DNA of 9,477 nt from contig CAZJNX010000187.1 of NCBI GenBank assembly GCA_964547415.1, positions 1 through 9,477 of the forward strand. The letters run 5' to 3'. The position numbers and the translations under genes are program-made. Of this stretch, positions 1-6,529 are shown piece by piece. The stretch's first letter is position 1. Each line of letters starts with the position of its first letter. Below the pieces are notes generated by a model. That model ran no database searches. It was not told the DNA's origin and was given only the letters and a program-made list of their open reading frames with translations. The DNA is from CAZJNX01 sp964547415 (GTDB taxonomy: Bacteria > Pseudomonadota > Alphaproteobacteria > Rhizobiales > Amorphaceae).

Positions 1-1
1 G

Positions 2-1771
2 GGCGAGGCCGGCATGATCGCCGTCCTGCAGCCGGTGGACGAGGTGTTCGGGGCGTCGCGGGCGGCGCTGTCCACCAACGTCACCCTGTTCGTGACGACG
101 AGCGCGGTCATCCTCCTCCTCGTCTACGCCTTCTTCGCCCAGTCGACCCGCGCGCGCACGGCCGACGCCATCTACGCCGCCACCTCGAAGCGGATCGACA
201 CGGCACTCACCCGCGGGCGCTGCGGCCTCCTCGACTGGGACGTGGCGCGCGGGCGCATGTTCTGGACGCCCTCCATGTTCGAGGTGCTGGGCATGGAGCC
301 GCGGGACGAGCTGATGGGCTTCCGGGAGGTGTCCGACCTCGTCCACCCGGACGACGGGGACCTCTACGACCTCGCCGAGACGCTGCTTTCGGCCGAGAGC
401 CCGGTGGTGGACCGGCAGCTTCGGATGCGCCACGCCTCGGGCCGGTGGATCTGGCTGCGCCTCAGGGCCGAGCTCGTCTCCGACCAGGAATCGGGCCGGC
501 CCCACCTCATCGGCATCGCCCTCGACATCACCGAGCAGAAGCGCCTCGCCGAGCGCTCGGCGACCGCCGACATGCGCCTGCGCGACGCCATCGAGACCGT
601 GTCGGAGGCCTTCGTCCTGTGGGACGCGGACAACCGCCTCGTCATGTGCAACTCGAAGTACCAGCAGCTCCACAACCTGCCCGACAGCGTCATGAAGCCG
701 GGGACGCCCTACCAGGAGGTGATGCGCCACACCCGCCACCCGGCGGTCTCCACCCCCCTGCCGGCGACGGAGGACGGCTCGGGCGGCGAGCGCTCCTACG
801 AGGCGGAGCTCGGCGACGGCCGCTGGCTCCAGATCAACGAGCGGCGGACGAAGGACGGCGGCTACGTGTCGGTCGGCACGGACATCTCCGCCCTCAAGCA
901 CCACGAGGAGCGGCTGATGGAGTCGGAGCGGCAGCTGCGCAAGACCGTCACCGACCTGCGCCAGTCCCGCCGCACCCTCGAGAGCCAGGCCGAACAGCTC
1001 GTCGAGCTCGCCCAGAAGTACGCCGAGGAGAAGAACCGCGCCGAGGAGGCCAACCGCACCAAGTCGGAGTTCCTCGCCAACATCTCCCACGAGCTCAGGA
1101 CCCCGCTCAACGCGATCATCGGCTTTTCGGAGATCATGCAGGCTCGGATGTTCGGCCCGCTCGGCTCGGAGAAGTACGAGGACTATTGCAGGGACATCCA
1201 CCACTCGGGGACGTACCTGCTCGGCGTGATCAACGACATCCTAGACATGAGCCGGATCGAGGCGGGCCAGCTCGACCTGTCGGTGGAGGCGGTGGACTTC
1301 GACGAGCTGGTCTCGGAGTCCGTCCGCATCATGACGCCGACGGCGAGCGAGAAGTCGATCTCGCTGGTCTCCTCCTTCGAGGAGGGCATCCGCATCGACG
1401 TGGACCGCCGCGCCATGAAGCAGATCCTCCTCAACCTCATGTCCAACGCGGTGAAGTTCACCTCCGCGGGCGGCTGCGTGACCGTGCGCGCGCGCATGGA
1501 GCCGCAGCACTTCGTGATGGCGGTGGAGGACAACGGCATCGGCATTCCGAAGCGGGAGCTCGAGCGCCTCGGCCAGCCGTTCGTGCAGGTGGAGAACCAG
1601 TTCACCAAGACCCACCAGGGCTCGGGCCTCGGCCTCGCCATCGCCCGCTCGCTGACGGAGATGCATTCCGGCCGCATGGAGATCGAGTCGGAGGTGAACA
1701 AGGGGACCACGGTGACGGTGCGCCTGCCGCGGGACGTGTCGAAGTCCCGCCAGGAGGCGGCCGCCGCTTGA
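2..1771 (+). CDS. pleC: PleC/DivJ/PdhS-type two-PAS sensor histidine kinase, 5' truncated
   Basis: Membrane histidine kinase of the alphaproteobacterial family that controls the response regulator DivK, and through it the cell cycle and polarity. The frame is open to the window edge (Gly-Glu-Ala-Gly before the first Met at 14), and the opening residues look like the end of a periplasmic domain, so the true start probably lies upstream. Numbered from that Met: a membrane segment at about 23-42; a first PAS domain at about 65-175 ending in a DITEQKRLAE stretch; a second PAS domain at about 185-295; a coiled-coil linker at about 296-350; HisKA with phospho-acceptor His359 in SHELRTPLNAIIGFSEIM, followed by the MFGPLG..KY..Y..DIH.SG..LL pattern typical of DivK-interacting kinases; then an HATPase with N box around Asn478, DNGIGIP at 506 and GSGLGLAIA near 540. 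No receiver domain is attached. The kinase family is clear. The choice of PleC over DivJ or PdhS is an inference from the N-terminal layout and my memory of rhizobial PleC. Confidence 0.85.
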   Translation, partial: GEAGMIAVLQPVDEVFGASRAALSTNVTLFVTTSAVILLLVYAFFAQSTRARTADAIYAATSKRIDTALTRGRCGLLDWDVARGRMFWTPSMFEVLGMEPRDELMGFREVSDLVHPDDGDLYDLAETLLSAESPVVDRQLRMRHASGRWIWLRLRAELVSDQESGRPHLIGIALDITEQKRLAERSATADMRLRDAIETVSEAFVLWDADNRLVMCNSKYQQLHNLPDSVMKPGTPYQEVMRHTRHPAVSTPLPATEDGSGGERSYEAELGDGRWLQINERRTKDGGYVSVGTDISALKHHEERLMESERQLRKTVTDLRQSRRTLESQAEQLVELAQKYAEEKNRAEEANRTKSEFLANISHELRTPLNAIIGFSEIMQARMFGPLGSEKYEDYCRDIHHSGTYLLGVINDILDMSRIEAGQLDLSVEAVDFDELVSESVRIMTPTASEKSISLVSSFEEGIRIDVDRRAMKQILLNLMSNAVKFTSAGGCVTVRARMEPQHFVMAVEDNGIGIPKRELERLGQPFVQVENQFTKTHQGSGLGLAIARSLTEMHSGRMEIESEVNKGTTVTVRLPRDVSKSRQEAAAA

Positions 1772-1796
1772 CCCGTCCGGGCCGCGCCGCCTACCT
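1768..1796 (+). promoter_or_regulatory. Candidate rnpB promoter overlapping the kinase stop codon
   Basis: TTGACC at 1768-1773 is followed after 17 bases by CTACCT at 1791-1796. It would place a transcription start near 1802-1803, exactly where the P1 helix of RNase P RNA begins. The -35 hexamer is good, but the -10 is poor against TATAAT. The kinase stop codon TGA (1769-1771) lies inside the -35 hexamer. Position is the main argument; rnpB could also be read from upstream transcription. Confidence 0.35.
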
Positions 1797-1799
1797 GAG

Positions 1800-2190
1800 G
1801 CGTGCCAGCCGGCCGGACGGCCGCTCCGGCAGGGGCCGAAAGGCCGCCGGGGAGGAAAGTCCGGGCTCCATGGAAACACGGTGCCGGGTAACACCCGGCG
1901 GGGGCGACCCCAGGGAAAGTGCCACAGAAAGAAGACCGCCCGCCTCCGGGCGCGGCAAGGGTGAAAGGGTGGGGTAAGGGCCCACCGCGGCCCCGGCAAC
2001 GGGGACGGCACGGCAAACCCCACCGGGAGCAAGACCGAATAGGGGCGGCATCCGCCCGTTTCCAGGCATCGCCGCCCGGGTAGGTCGCGCGAGGCGTCCG
2101 GCGACGGACGTCCCAGAGGAATGGCCGTCGGGCGGGCGCCTTCGGGCGTCCCGCCGCACAGAACCCGGCTTACAGGCCGGCTGGCACCCC
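1800..2190 (+). ncRNA. rnpB: RNase P RNA, bacterial class A
   Basis: Catalytic RNA of ribonuclease P, which removes 5' leaders from precursor tRNAs together with the RnpA protein. The conserved landmarks appear in order: GAGGAAAGTCCGGGCTCC near 1851; CAGGGAAAGTGCCACAGAAA near 1911; GGGTGAAAGGGTGGGGTAAG near 1959; the GGGAGCAAGACCGAATAGGG segment near 2025; CCAGAGGAATGGCCGTC near 2113; and ACAGAACCCGGCTTACAGG near 2158. The ends are fixed by P1: 1802-1814 pairs perfectly over 13 bp with 2175-2187. Internal hairpins with stable tetraloops are visible: GGCC-GAAA-GGCC at 1834-1845, a GCGA loop at 2101-2104 and a TTCG loop at 2141-2144. Length of about 390 is normal for this class. The gene lies 28 bases after the kinase stop on the same strand. 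The exact ends may be off by a few bases. Confidence 0.97.
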
Positions 2191-2393
2191 GCCCGTCCAC
2201 CACATGCCACGATCCTGCCCGATCGGCCCGCCGTCCCGCGGGACCGGCAGCGCCTCGGGTCGTGCGGCGAGCCGTCGCAGCCGCCCCGGAAACGCCTGAA
2301 ACCACCGGTGCCGCCGGCAGGACCGACCCGCCCCGCAGGAACCGGACGTCCCCCGATCGTATTGATAAGGCCCGGTAACGCCTCCCGGTCGGC

Positions 2394-2437
2394 CAAGAAA
2401 ATATCTTGAAATGGTCGCCACAACTTCTGCTTTCAAG
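2394..2437 (+). promoter_or_regulatory. Nested inverted repeats in the AT-rich upstream region, possible operator
   Basis: Two perfect inverted repeats share an arm. CAAGA at 2394-2398 pairs with TCTTG at 2404-2408 around AAATA. CTTGAAA at 2405-2411 pairs with TTTCAAG at 2431-2437 around a 19-base spacer. They sit in the only AT-rich patch of this region, 125-170 bases upstream of the glycosidase start, as expected for a transcription-factor site. The regulator is not known from sequence, and repeats this short can arise by chance. Confidence 0.3.
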
Positions 2438-2485
2438 TCACCTGCATTCGTTGATCCGCCGGAAGCTCATCCGGGATTTACACGC

Positions 2486-2504
2486 CTGACGGACGCGCCG
2501 TCAG
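2486..2504 (+). promoter_or_regulatory. Perfect 7-bp hairpin or dyad in the glycosidase leader
   Basis: CTGACGG (2486-2492) and CCGTCAG (2498-2504) form a perfect dyad around ACGCG, 58 bases upstream of the glycosidase ATG. It could be a protein-binding site or, if transcription starts upstream, a leader hairpin. It has no run of T, so it is not a standard terminator. Confidence 0.3.
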
Positions 2505-2548
2505 CGGCGTTCGGCTTGCCGGACCTACAGCTTCCACTTCATCCAGTC

Positions 2549-2554
2549 AGGGAG
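2549..2554 (+). promoter_or_regulatory. Ribosome binding site selecting the ATG at 2563
   Basis: AGGGAG lies 8 bases before ATG 2563. The in-frame GTG at 2554 overlaps this purine run and would have no comparable site of its own, so the ATG is preferred. Confidence 0.6.
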
Positions 2555-2562
2555 TGGAGAAG

Positions 2563-5500
2563 ATGGCCTATTCGAGAAGCTTCGAGGCGGAAGACGCGCG
2601 GCTGGTCGGCGATGCGTCCATTGCGTCGTCCGTCGGAGGGGCGAGCGGCGGTTACGTGGACTTCGCGGGCAACCCCGGCGTGATCGCCTTCGCTCGCGAC
2701 GTGTTCGGCGACGGGGAGACGGCACCGCCCGACCCCGCACCGGCGATCAGCTTCGAGGTGGAGATTCCGGAAGACGACTGGTACACGCTCACCTTCCGCT
2801 ATTCGAACACCAGCGGCGAGATCGCCTATCGCGACCTCCTCGTCGACGGCGAGACCGTGCCCGGCTACCTCGTCCTCGACCCGACCTTCGCAGAAGACGC
2901 CTGGGCCGAGACGTACGACCGCCTCGAGCTGTCGGCCGGCACCCGCACCATCACCGTCTCCTCCGACCTCGCCCTCGACGACGTCGCCCTCGGCGAGCCG
3001 GACGTGCCGATCCTCCTCGACCGGATGCAGGTCGACGAGGGCGTCTCCCCGTCGGCGCAGACGAGCGCGCGCTCGCTCCTGATGAACAACCTCACGAACA
3101 TGGTCGCGATCCACGAGAGCGCCCAGGAGGATCCGGAAGACACCACCATCTTCGGGCCCGAGCTCCGCCAGCTCCGCCACGGGGCGAACTGGGACCAGAA
3201 CCAGATCGACTCCGGCCAGCTGTGGATCGCGAACGTCACCGAGGGTGAGCCCGCCTACAAGTTCGGGCCGCAGTTCGACAGCAATCTGTATTTCGACGAC
3301 AGCGGCATCATGACGGTTGAGTACGAGAACTACCTGCCGTCGAACGAGGCGACCTTCGTGGACATCACGAAGGAATACGCCATGGTGCCGGGCCAGCCGC
3401 TGCTGGTGGAGCGCTACACCTTCCTCAACAACAAGCCCCTCGGCACCGGCCTCGTCGAGTGGGAGATCATGAACCGCCTGAGCCTGCCTGACGACCTCAT
3501 GCAGCGGGCGGTCTGGGACGACCGGCGGGACCTGTTCGTGGCCGAGCTCCAGCAGGAGAACGGCTCGGCGCCGCTCTACCTCGCCTTCGGCGCCTTCCGC
3601 GACACCGACGGGCAGGCGATCCTCGCCGAGGGCGACGTCGACAAGACGCCCGTCCTGCTGCCCGACCCGAACGAGACCTTCGACCCGACCCGCGTCGACA
3701 TCCTCCAGAACCAGCCCGCCGTCGTCGAGGACTTCTACTCGGGCGGCGGCCTGTCCGGCGAGGTCTCGGGCGGTGGCGAGGGGCTGGACCTCGCCATGTC
3801 CGACACGGTCGAGCTCTACCCGACGCGGCCGGTCGAGGTATTCTTCTACTATACGCTGGCGGGAGACCTCGACAGCCTCGACGACCAGATCGAGACCGCG
3901 CTCAATCCGAACGACAACACTGTCTTCAACTCGCCGACCTACTGGTTCTCCTACACCCGCGAGGCCTGGTCGGACATCCTCGACGGCGCGGACGCCCCGG
4001 GCGGCGAGCGCGCGATCGACGACCCGGCGCTCGAGACCGCGTACGAGCGGACCCTGCTCACCATCCTGCAGAGCCAGCAGCCCGAGTTCGGCTCGTTCGT
4101 CGCGGCCACCAACCCGTCCTACGACTTCAAGGTCTGGCCGAGGGACAGCGCCGTGACGGCCATGGGCCTCGATGCCGCCGGGCTCGTGGATCAGGCGGGC
4201 GACTACTGGCGCTGGATGGCGTCGGTGGAGGAGGACGGCGACGGAGACCCGCTGTTCGAGGACGGCACCTTCTACACCAACTACTCCTACTGGGACGAGA
4301 ACGAGCCCATCGACTTCGTCCAGCCCGAGTGGGACGCTCAGGGCCTGTTCATCATCGGTGTCTACAAGCACCTCGAGGCCCTGCGCGAGAAGGGGTTTGA
4401 CGAGCGCGCCGACGCCTTCCTCGAGGACGAGGTCGTGCGCAACGCGCTGATCGACAGCGCCCAGTTCATCGCCGAGGGCGTCGACGGGACCGGCTTCGGC
4501 CCGCCCGAGTTCTCGATCTGGGAAAGCTTCTTCGCCTACAACGGCTTCACCCAAACCACCTACGCCTCGGGCCTCAACGCCGCCGCGCTGATGGCCGAGG
4601 AGCTCGGCGTGCCCGACCTCAAGGACGACTGGATCGACGCCTCCCGATCCATCAAGGAGGCGATCCTGCGCCCCACCACCGCCGACGAGCCGGGCCTGTG
4701 GAACGAGGAGGACGGCTACTTCGTCTGGGGCATCACGCCCGCGGGCCGGGTGATCGAGCGGCCGAACGCCGCCCTCGACCTCCTGTGGGTGTTCGGCCTT
4801 CTCGACATCGACGAGGAGAAGGCGCGAGCGCAGATGGACTACGTCCTCGAAAACCTGTCCAACAACACCTACGGCATCGCCCGCTACGATTCGGACAACT
4901 TCTACTCCTCGAGCCCCTTCAGCCCGGGCGGCGCCTACGAGGGCAACCGGGAGGAGCCTTCCTGGCCGCAGATGACGAGCTACGTCGGCATGGGCAAGGC
5001 GTTCGCCGGGGACGCCGAGTGGGCGCTGAACAGCCTCAAGTGGACCGTGAGCCGCTACGCCCAGGAGTTCATGCCGCCGGGCGAGGGCGTCGATCCCACG
5101 ATCCGCGAGCCCATGCCCTCCACCATGGTGGAGCCGGTGACCGGGGCCTGGTACGTCCTCAACCTCCTCAACTACACGGGCCGGTTCGACCCGCGCCTGC
5201 CGGACGCCACCCTGTCCGGCGACGGCCCGCTNNNNNNNNNNTCGGGCGATGCCATCGCGGTCGCGGACGACGACGATCGGGTCCTCGGCCGCGGCGGACC
5301 GGACGACCTCGCGGGCGGCGCGGGCGACGACCGCCTGCGCGGCAACGCCGGGAACGACACGCTCTCGGGCGGCGCGGGCGAGGACACCATCGCCGGCGGG
5401 ACCGGCGACGATGCCCTGGCGGGGGGGCCGGGCGACGACCGGGCGATCGGGGGCCCCGGGGCCGACCGGATCGCGGGCGGCCCCGGTGACGACGTGCTGC

Positions 5501-5874
5501 TCGGCGGACCGGGCGAGGATACCCTCGCCGGCGGCAAAGGAGACGACGCCCTCCAGGGCGGCCCGGGCGAGGACCGCCTGCGCGGCGGCGAGGGCGACGA
5601 CAGCCTGTCCGCCGGGCCGGGCGACGGTGCCCTGTTCGGCGGAGAGGGCGCGGACGTCTTCGTCCTCCCCCTCGGGGGCGCCTTCGACGTGACGATCGGC
5701 GACTTCGACGCCGCCGAGGGAGACGTCCTCGACGTGCGCGGCCGGCCGCCCGCGACCGTCGAGGTGAGGGAAACCGACGCTGGCGTGCGCCTCGAGGCGG
5801 GCCCGCGGGCGCTCACCTTCGCGGACCTCACCGTGGAGGAGGTCGAGGCGGCCCTGGGCGTGCCGCTCGCCTGA
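2563..5874 (+). CDS. Secreted CBM-GH15-RTX glycosidase (glucoamylase-like), with an assembly gap
   Basis: Predicted extracellular glycoside hydrolase acting on an alpha-glucan or related oligosaccharide. Numbered from ATG 2563, residues about 4-145 look like a CBM6/CBM35-type binding module: a FEAEDARL start, WYTLTFRYSN around 73-82, and RTITVSSDLALDDVAL. A beta-rich region follows, opening with LRHGANWDQNQIDSG. From about 500 comes an (alpha/alpha)6 barrel resembling GH15: W525-P-R-D528 in the substrate-contact motif, FSIWE with Glu654 as candidate general acid, EEPSWPQMTSYVGMGK, and MVEPVTGAWYVLNLLNYTG with Glu857 as candidate base. After 10 unknown bases come about 14 GGxGxD nonapeptides and a C-terminal FV....DVTIGDFDAAEGDVLDVRG segment typical of RTX exoproteins. 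There is no N-terminal signal peptide, so export by a type I ABC system is inferred; none is encoded here. The frame agrees on both sides of the gap. GH15 membership is likely and catalytic assignments are tentative; trehalase or glucodextranase activity is possible. Confidence 0.88.
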   Translation: MAYSRSFEAEDARLVGDASIASSVGGASGGYVDFAGNPGVIAFARDVFGDGETAPPDPAPAISFEVEIPEDDWYTLTFRYSNTSGEIAYRDLLVDGETVPGYLVLDPTFAEDAWAETYDRLELSAGTRTITVSSDLALDDVALGEPDVPILLDRMQVDEGVSPSAQTSARSLLMNNLTNMVAIHESAQEDPEDTTIFGPELRQLRHGANWDQNQIDSGQLWIANVTEGEPAYKFGPQFDSNLYFDDSGIMTVEYENYLPSNEATFVDITKEYAMVPGQPLLVERYTFLNNKPLGTGLVEWEIMNRLSLPDDLMQRAVWDDRRDLFVAELQQENGSAPLYLAFGAFRDTDGQAILAEGDVDKTPVLLPDPNETFDPTRVDILQNQPAVVEDFYSGGGLSGEVSGGGEGLDLAMSDTVELYPTRPVEVFFYYTLAGDLDSLDDQIETALNPNDNTVFNSPTYWFSYTREAWSDILDGADAPGGERAIDDPALETAYERTLLTILQSQQPEFGSFVAATNPSYDFKVWPRDSAVTAMGLDAAGLVDQAGDYWRWMASVEEDGDGDPLFEDGTFYTNYSYWDENEPIDFVQPEWDAQGLFIIGVYKHLEALREKGFDERADAFLEDEVVRNALIDSAQFIAEGVDGTGFGPPEFSIWESFFAYNGFTQTTYASGLNAAALMAEELGVPDLKDDWIDASRSIKEAILRPTTADEPGLWNEEDGYFVWGITPAGRVIERPNAALDLLWVFGLLDIDEEKARAQMDYVLENLSNNTYGIARYDSDNFYSSSPFSPGGAYEGNREEPSWPQMTSYVGMGKAFAGDAEWALNSLKWTVSRYAQEFMPPGEGVDPTIREPMPSTMVEPVTGAWYVLNLLNYTGRFDPRLPDATLSGDGPXXXXSGDAIAVADDDDRVLGRGGPDDLAGGAGDDRLRGNAGNDTLSGGAGEDTIAGGTGDDALAGGPGDDRAIGGPGADRIAGGPGDDVLLGGPGEDTLAGGKGDDALQGGPGEDRLRGGEGDDSLSAGPGDGALFGGEGADVFVLPLGGAFDVTIGDFDAAEGDVLDVRGRPPATVEVRETDAGVRLEAGPRALTFADLTVEEVEAALGVPLA
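5232..5241. other. Assembly gap (10 N) inside the glycosidase gene
   Basis: Ten unresolved bases sit between the catalytic module and the RTX block. A run of exactly ten N is often a placeholder of unknown size. RTX-encoding DNA is repetitive and GC-rich, so repeats may be missing here. Confidence 0.95.
5293..5667 (+). repeat. RTX nonapeptide repeat block (27-base period)
   Basis: About 14 consecutive nine-residue units of the form GGxGxDxLx are encoded: for example GAGDDRLRG, NAGNDTLSG, GAGEDTIAG, GPGDDVLLG, GPGEDTLAG and GKGDDALQG. In known RTX proteins such units bind Ca2+ and fold as a parallel beta-roll after export. The last units (GEGDDSLSA, GPGDGALFG) are degenerate, as is usual at the end of a roll. 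The array may extend leftwards into the gap. Confidence 0.93.
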
Positions 5875-5898
5875 GGGGCCGCTGCGTTCACCGCGCCG

Positions 5899-5929
5899 CT
5901 TCGGGCCGGTCCGGCGGGCCGGCCCGAAG
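5899..5929 (+). terminator. Terminator hairpin after the glycosidase gene
   Basis: A perfect 11-bp stem (CTTCGGGCCGG at 5899-5909 with CCGGCCCGAAG at 5919-5929) closes a 9-base loop and is followed by TCCTTTCC. It begins 25 bases after the stop codon. The tail is pyrimidine-rich rather than a clean run of T, which is common in GC-rich genomes. Confidence 0.65.
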
Positions 5930-6196
5930 TCCTTTCCGCCGCGCCGCCATCCCGGGTGCGGAGGGTCGCGGCGCGACCGCGACGAGGCCCGCCGATCGCA
6001 ACGGCCCGCCTGAGGAAACGATCCGCTAGCGGCGGAACGTCGCGTCAGCCGCCGGATCGGAACGGTCGCAAGGCGGCCGATGCCCGCAACCCCGCCCCGG
6101 CGGGGCGAGGACCGGCCGGCGGCCTCCACCGCCGTCCCGGCGAAGCGGGTCCGGCGAAGCATCCACGAGCCGACGACGAAAGCGAGCGCCGACCGC
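5930..6196. other. Non-coding stretch after the glycosidase gene
   Basis: No supported gene. The open frames are Arg/Pro/Ala-rich and without recognisable domains. It contains secondary-structure elements: a palindrome CCGCTAGCGG at 6023-6032; a flanking inverted repeat CGATCCG (6019-6025) with CGGATCG (6053-6059); and a short dyad CCCCGCC-CC-GGCGGGG near 6092-6107. None is a known element to me. Confidence 0.5.
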
Positions 6197-6389
6197 ACGG
6201 TGGGCAATGGCGGCGACGGCGGGCTGGTTGGGGGCCGGCGCGGGCCCCGACCTCGCCATCGCTCACGCGGGCGACGACCGGATCCACGGCAACCGTGGAG
6301 CCGACGTGCCGGTGAGGGCCGGCGACCACGAGACGCTGGTGCCCGGCGCCGACGCGGACGACGGGGCCGCCTCCATCATCCTCGAGTGA
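6197..6389 (+). pseudogene. Possible RTX-repeat remnant, frameshifted
   Basis: Two adjacent frames carry RTX-like sequence. One encodes GNGGDGGLVGG at about 6198-6232. The next, open from ATG 6207 to TGA 6389 (60 residues), encodes AGPDLAIAHAGDDRIHGNRGAD and later VPGADADDGAASIILE. The GDDRIHGNRGAD part matches the RTX pattern GxDxIxGNxGxD, as in the glycosidase upstream. A single frameshift would join the two parts. It could be the decayed end of a second RTX gene, a displaced piece of the glycosidase array, or a chance similarity in Gly/Asp-rich GC-rich DNA. The 60-residue frame might also be a real small gene, but its start has only a weak GGTGGG ribosome site. Confidence 0.35.
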
Positions 6390-6392
6390 GCG

Positions 6393-6436
6393 GGGGCGCG
6401 CCGGACCGGCCGCTCGCGCCGGTCGGGCGGCGCCCC
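6393..6436 (+). terminator. Imperfect inverted repeat, terminator-like
   Basis: GGGGCGCGCCGGACCGG (6393-6409) pairs, with a bulge and one mismatch, with CCGGTCGGGCGGCGCCCC (6419-6436). It begins three bases after the stop at 6389 and precedes the channel gene promoter. No run of T follows. Its position fits a transcription end for the RTX-like fragment. Confidence 0.4.
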
Positions 6437-6475
6437 GTCCGCGCGCGTTCCCCGGCATGGCGCGCGCCGGGGGCT

Positions 6476-6504
6476 TTGCAGCTCCCGGGCGCCGCGATTA
6501 TGGT
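6476..6504 (+). promoter_or_regulatory. Candidate promoter of the ion channel gene
   Basis: TTGCAG at 6476-6481, a 17-base spacer, and TATGGT at 6499-6504. A start near 6511 would leave a leader of about 20 bases before ATG 6530. The -10 overlaps the alternative ATG at 6500, which argues that translation begins at 6530. Confidence 0.45.
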
Positions 6505-6529
6505 GCGCGATCCAGTTCGCCGAGCGAGT

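Larger units (their letters stand above)
2191..2548 (+). other. Intergenic region between rnpB and the glycosidase gene
   Basis: No convincing gene is present; the open frames here are short, Arg/Pro/Ala-rich and cross into rnpB or the next gene. The first part is GC-rich with a 12-base palindrome GTCCCGCGGGAC at 2233-2244, but no run of T follows it, so no clear rnpB terminator is seen. Base composition changes at about 2395-2480 to a local AT-rich stretch, the likely promoter/operator zone of the glycosidase gene. A weak candidate promoter is TTGATC (2451-2456), 18 bases before GATTTA (2475-2480). It is not strong enough to list separately. Confidence 0.6.

Noticed and set aside
445..1977. 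Open frame on the plus strand overlapping the kinase and rnpB
   Set aside because: Arg/Pro/Gly/Ala-rich, no domain, and runs into the structured RNA gene. It is a frame shadow of the kinase.
2233..2244. GTCCCGCGGGAC palindrome as an rnpB terminator
   Set aside because: Perfect dyads of this size are frequent in such GC-rich DNA; there is no T-run after it and it lies more than 40 bases past the RNA end.
1183..2436. Several minus-strand open frames across the kinase end, rnpB and downstream
   Set aside because: They cross the RNase P RNA, whose sequence is fully explained by RNA structure, and show no recognisable protein features.
2554..2562. GTG start for the glycosidase
   Set aside because: It overlaps the AGGGAG ribosome site that is well spaced for ATG 2563.
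5293..5667. Regular 27-base repeats that could suggest a CRISPR or satellite array
   Set aside because: The repeats are in frame, imperfect and encode RTX nonapeptides, with no unique spacers between them.
2539..6207. Very long open frame on the minus strand across the glycosidase gene (1222 codons)
   Set aside because: It mirrors the plus-strand gene in a GC-rich genome, has low-complexity Val/Gly/Arg/Glu content without domains, and runs through the assembly gap and RTX repeats. The plus frame has clear families.
6080..6529. Upstream extension of the channel gene, including ATG 6500
   Set aside because: The added residues are Arg/Pro-rich and would bury the signal peptide. ATG 6500 lies inside the -10 region of the candidate promoter. 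ATG 6530 gives a normal Sec signal.
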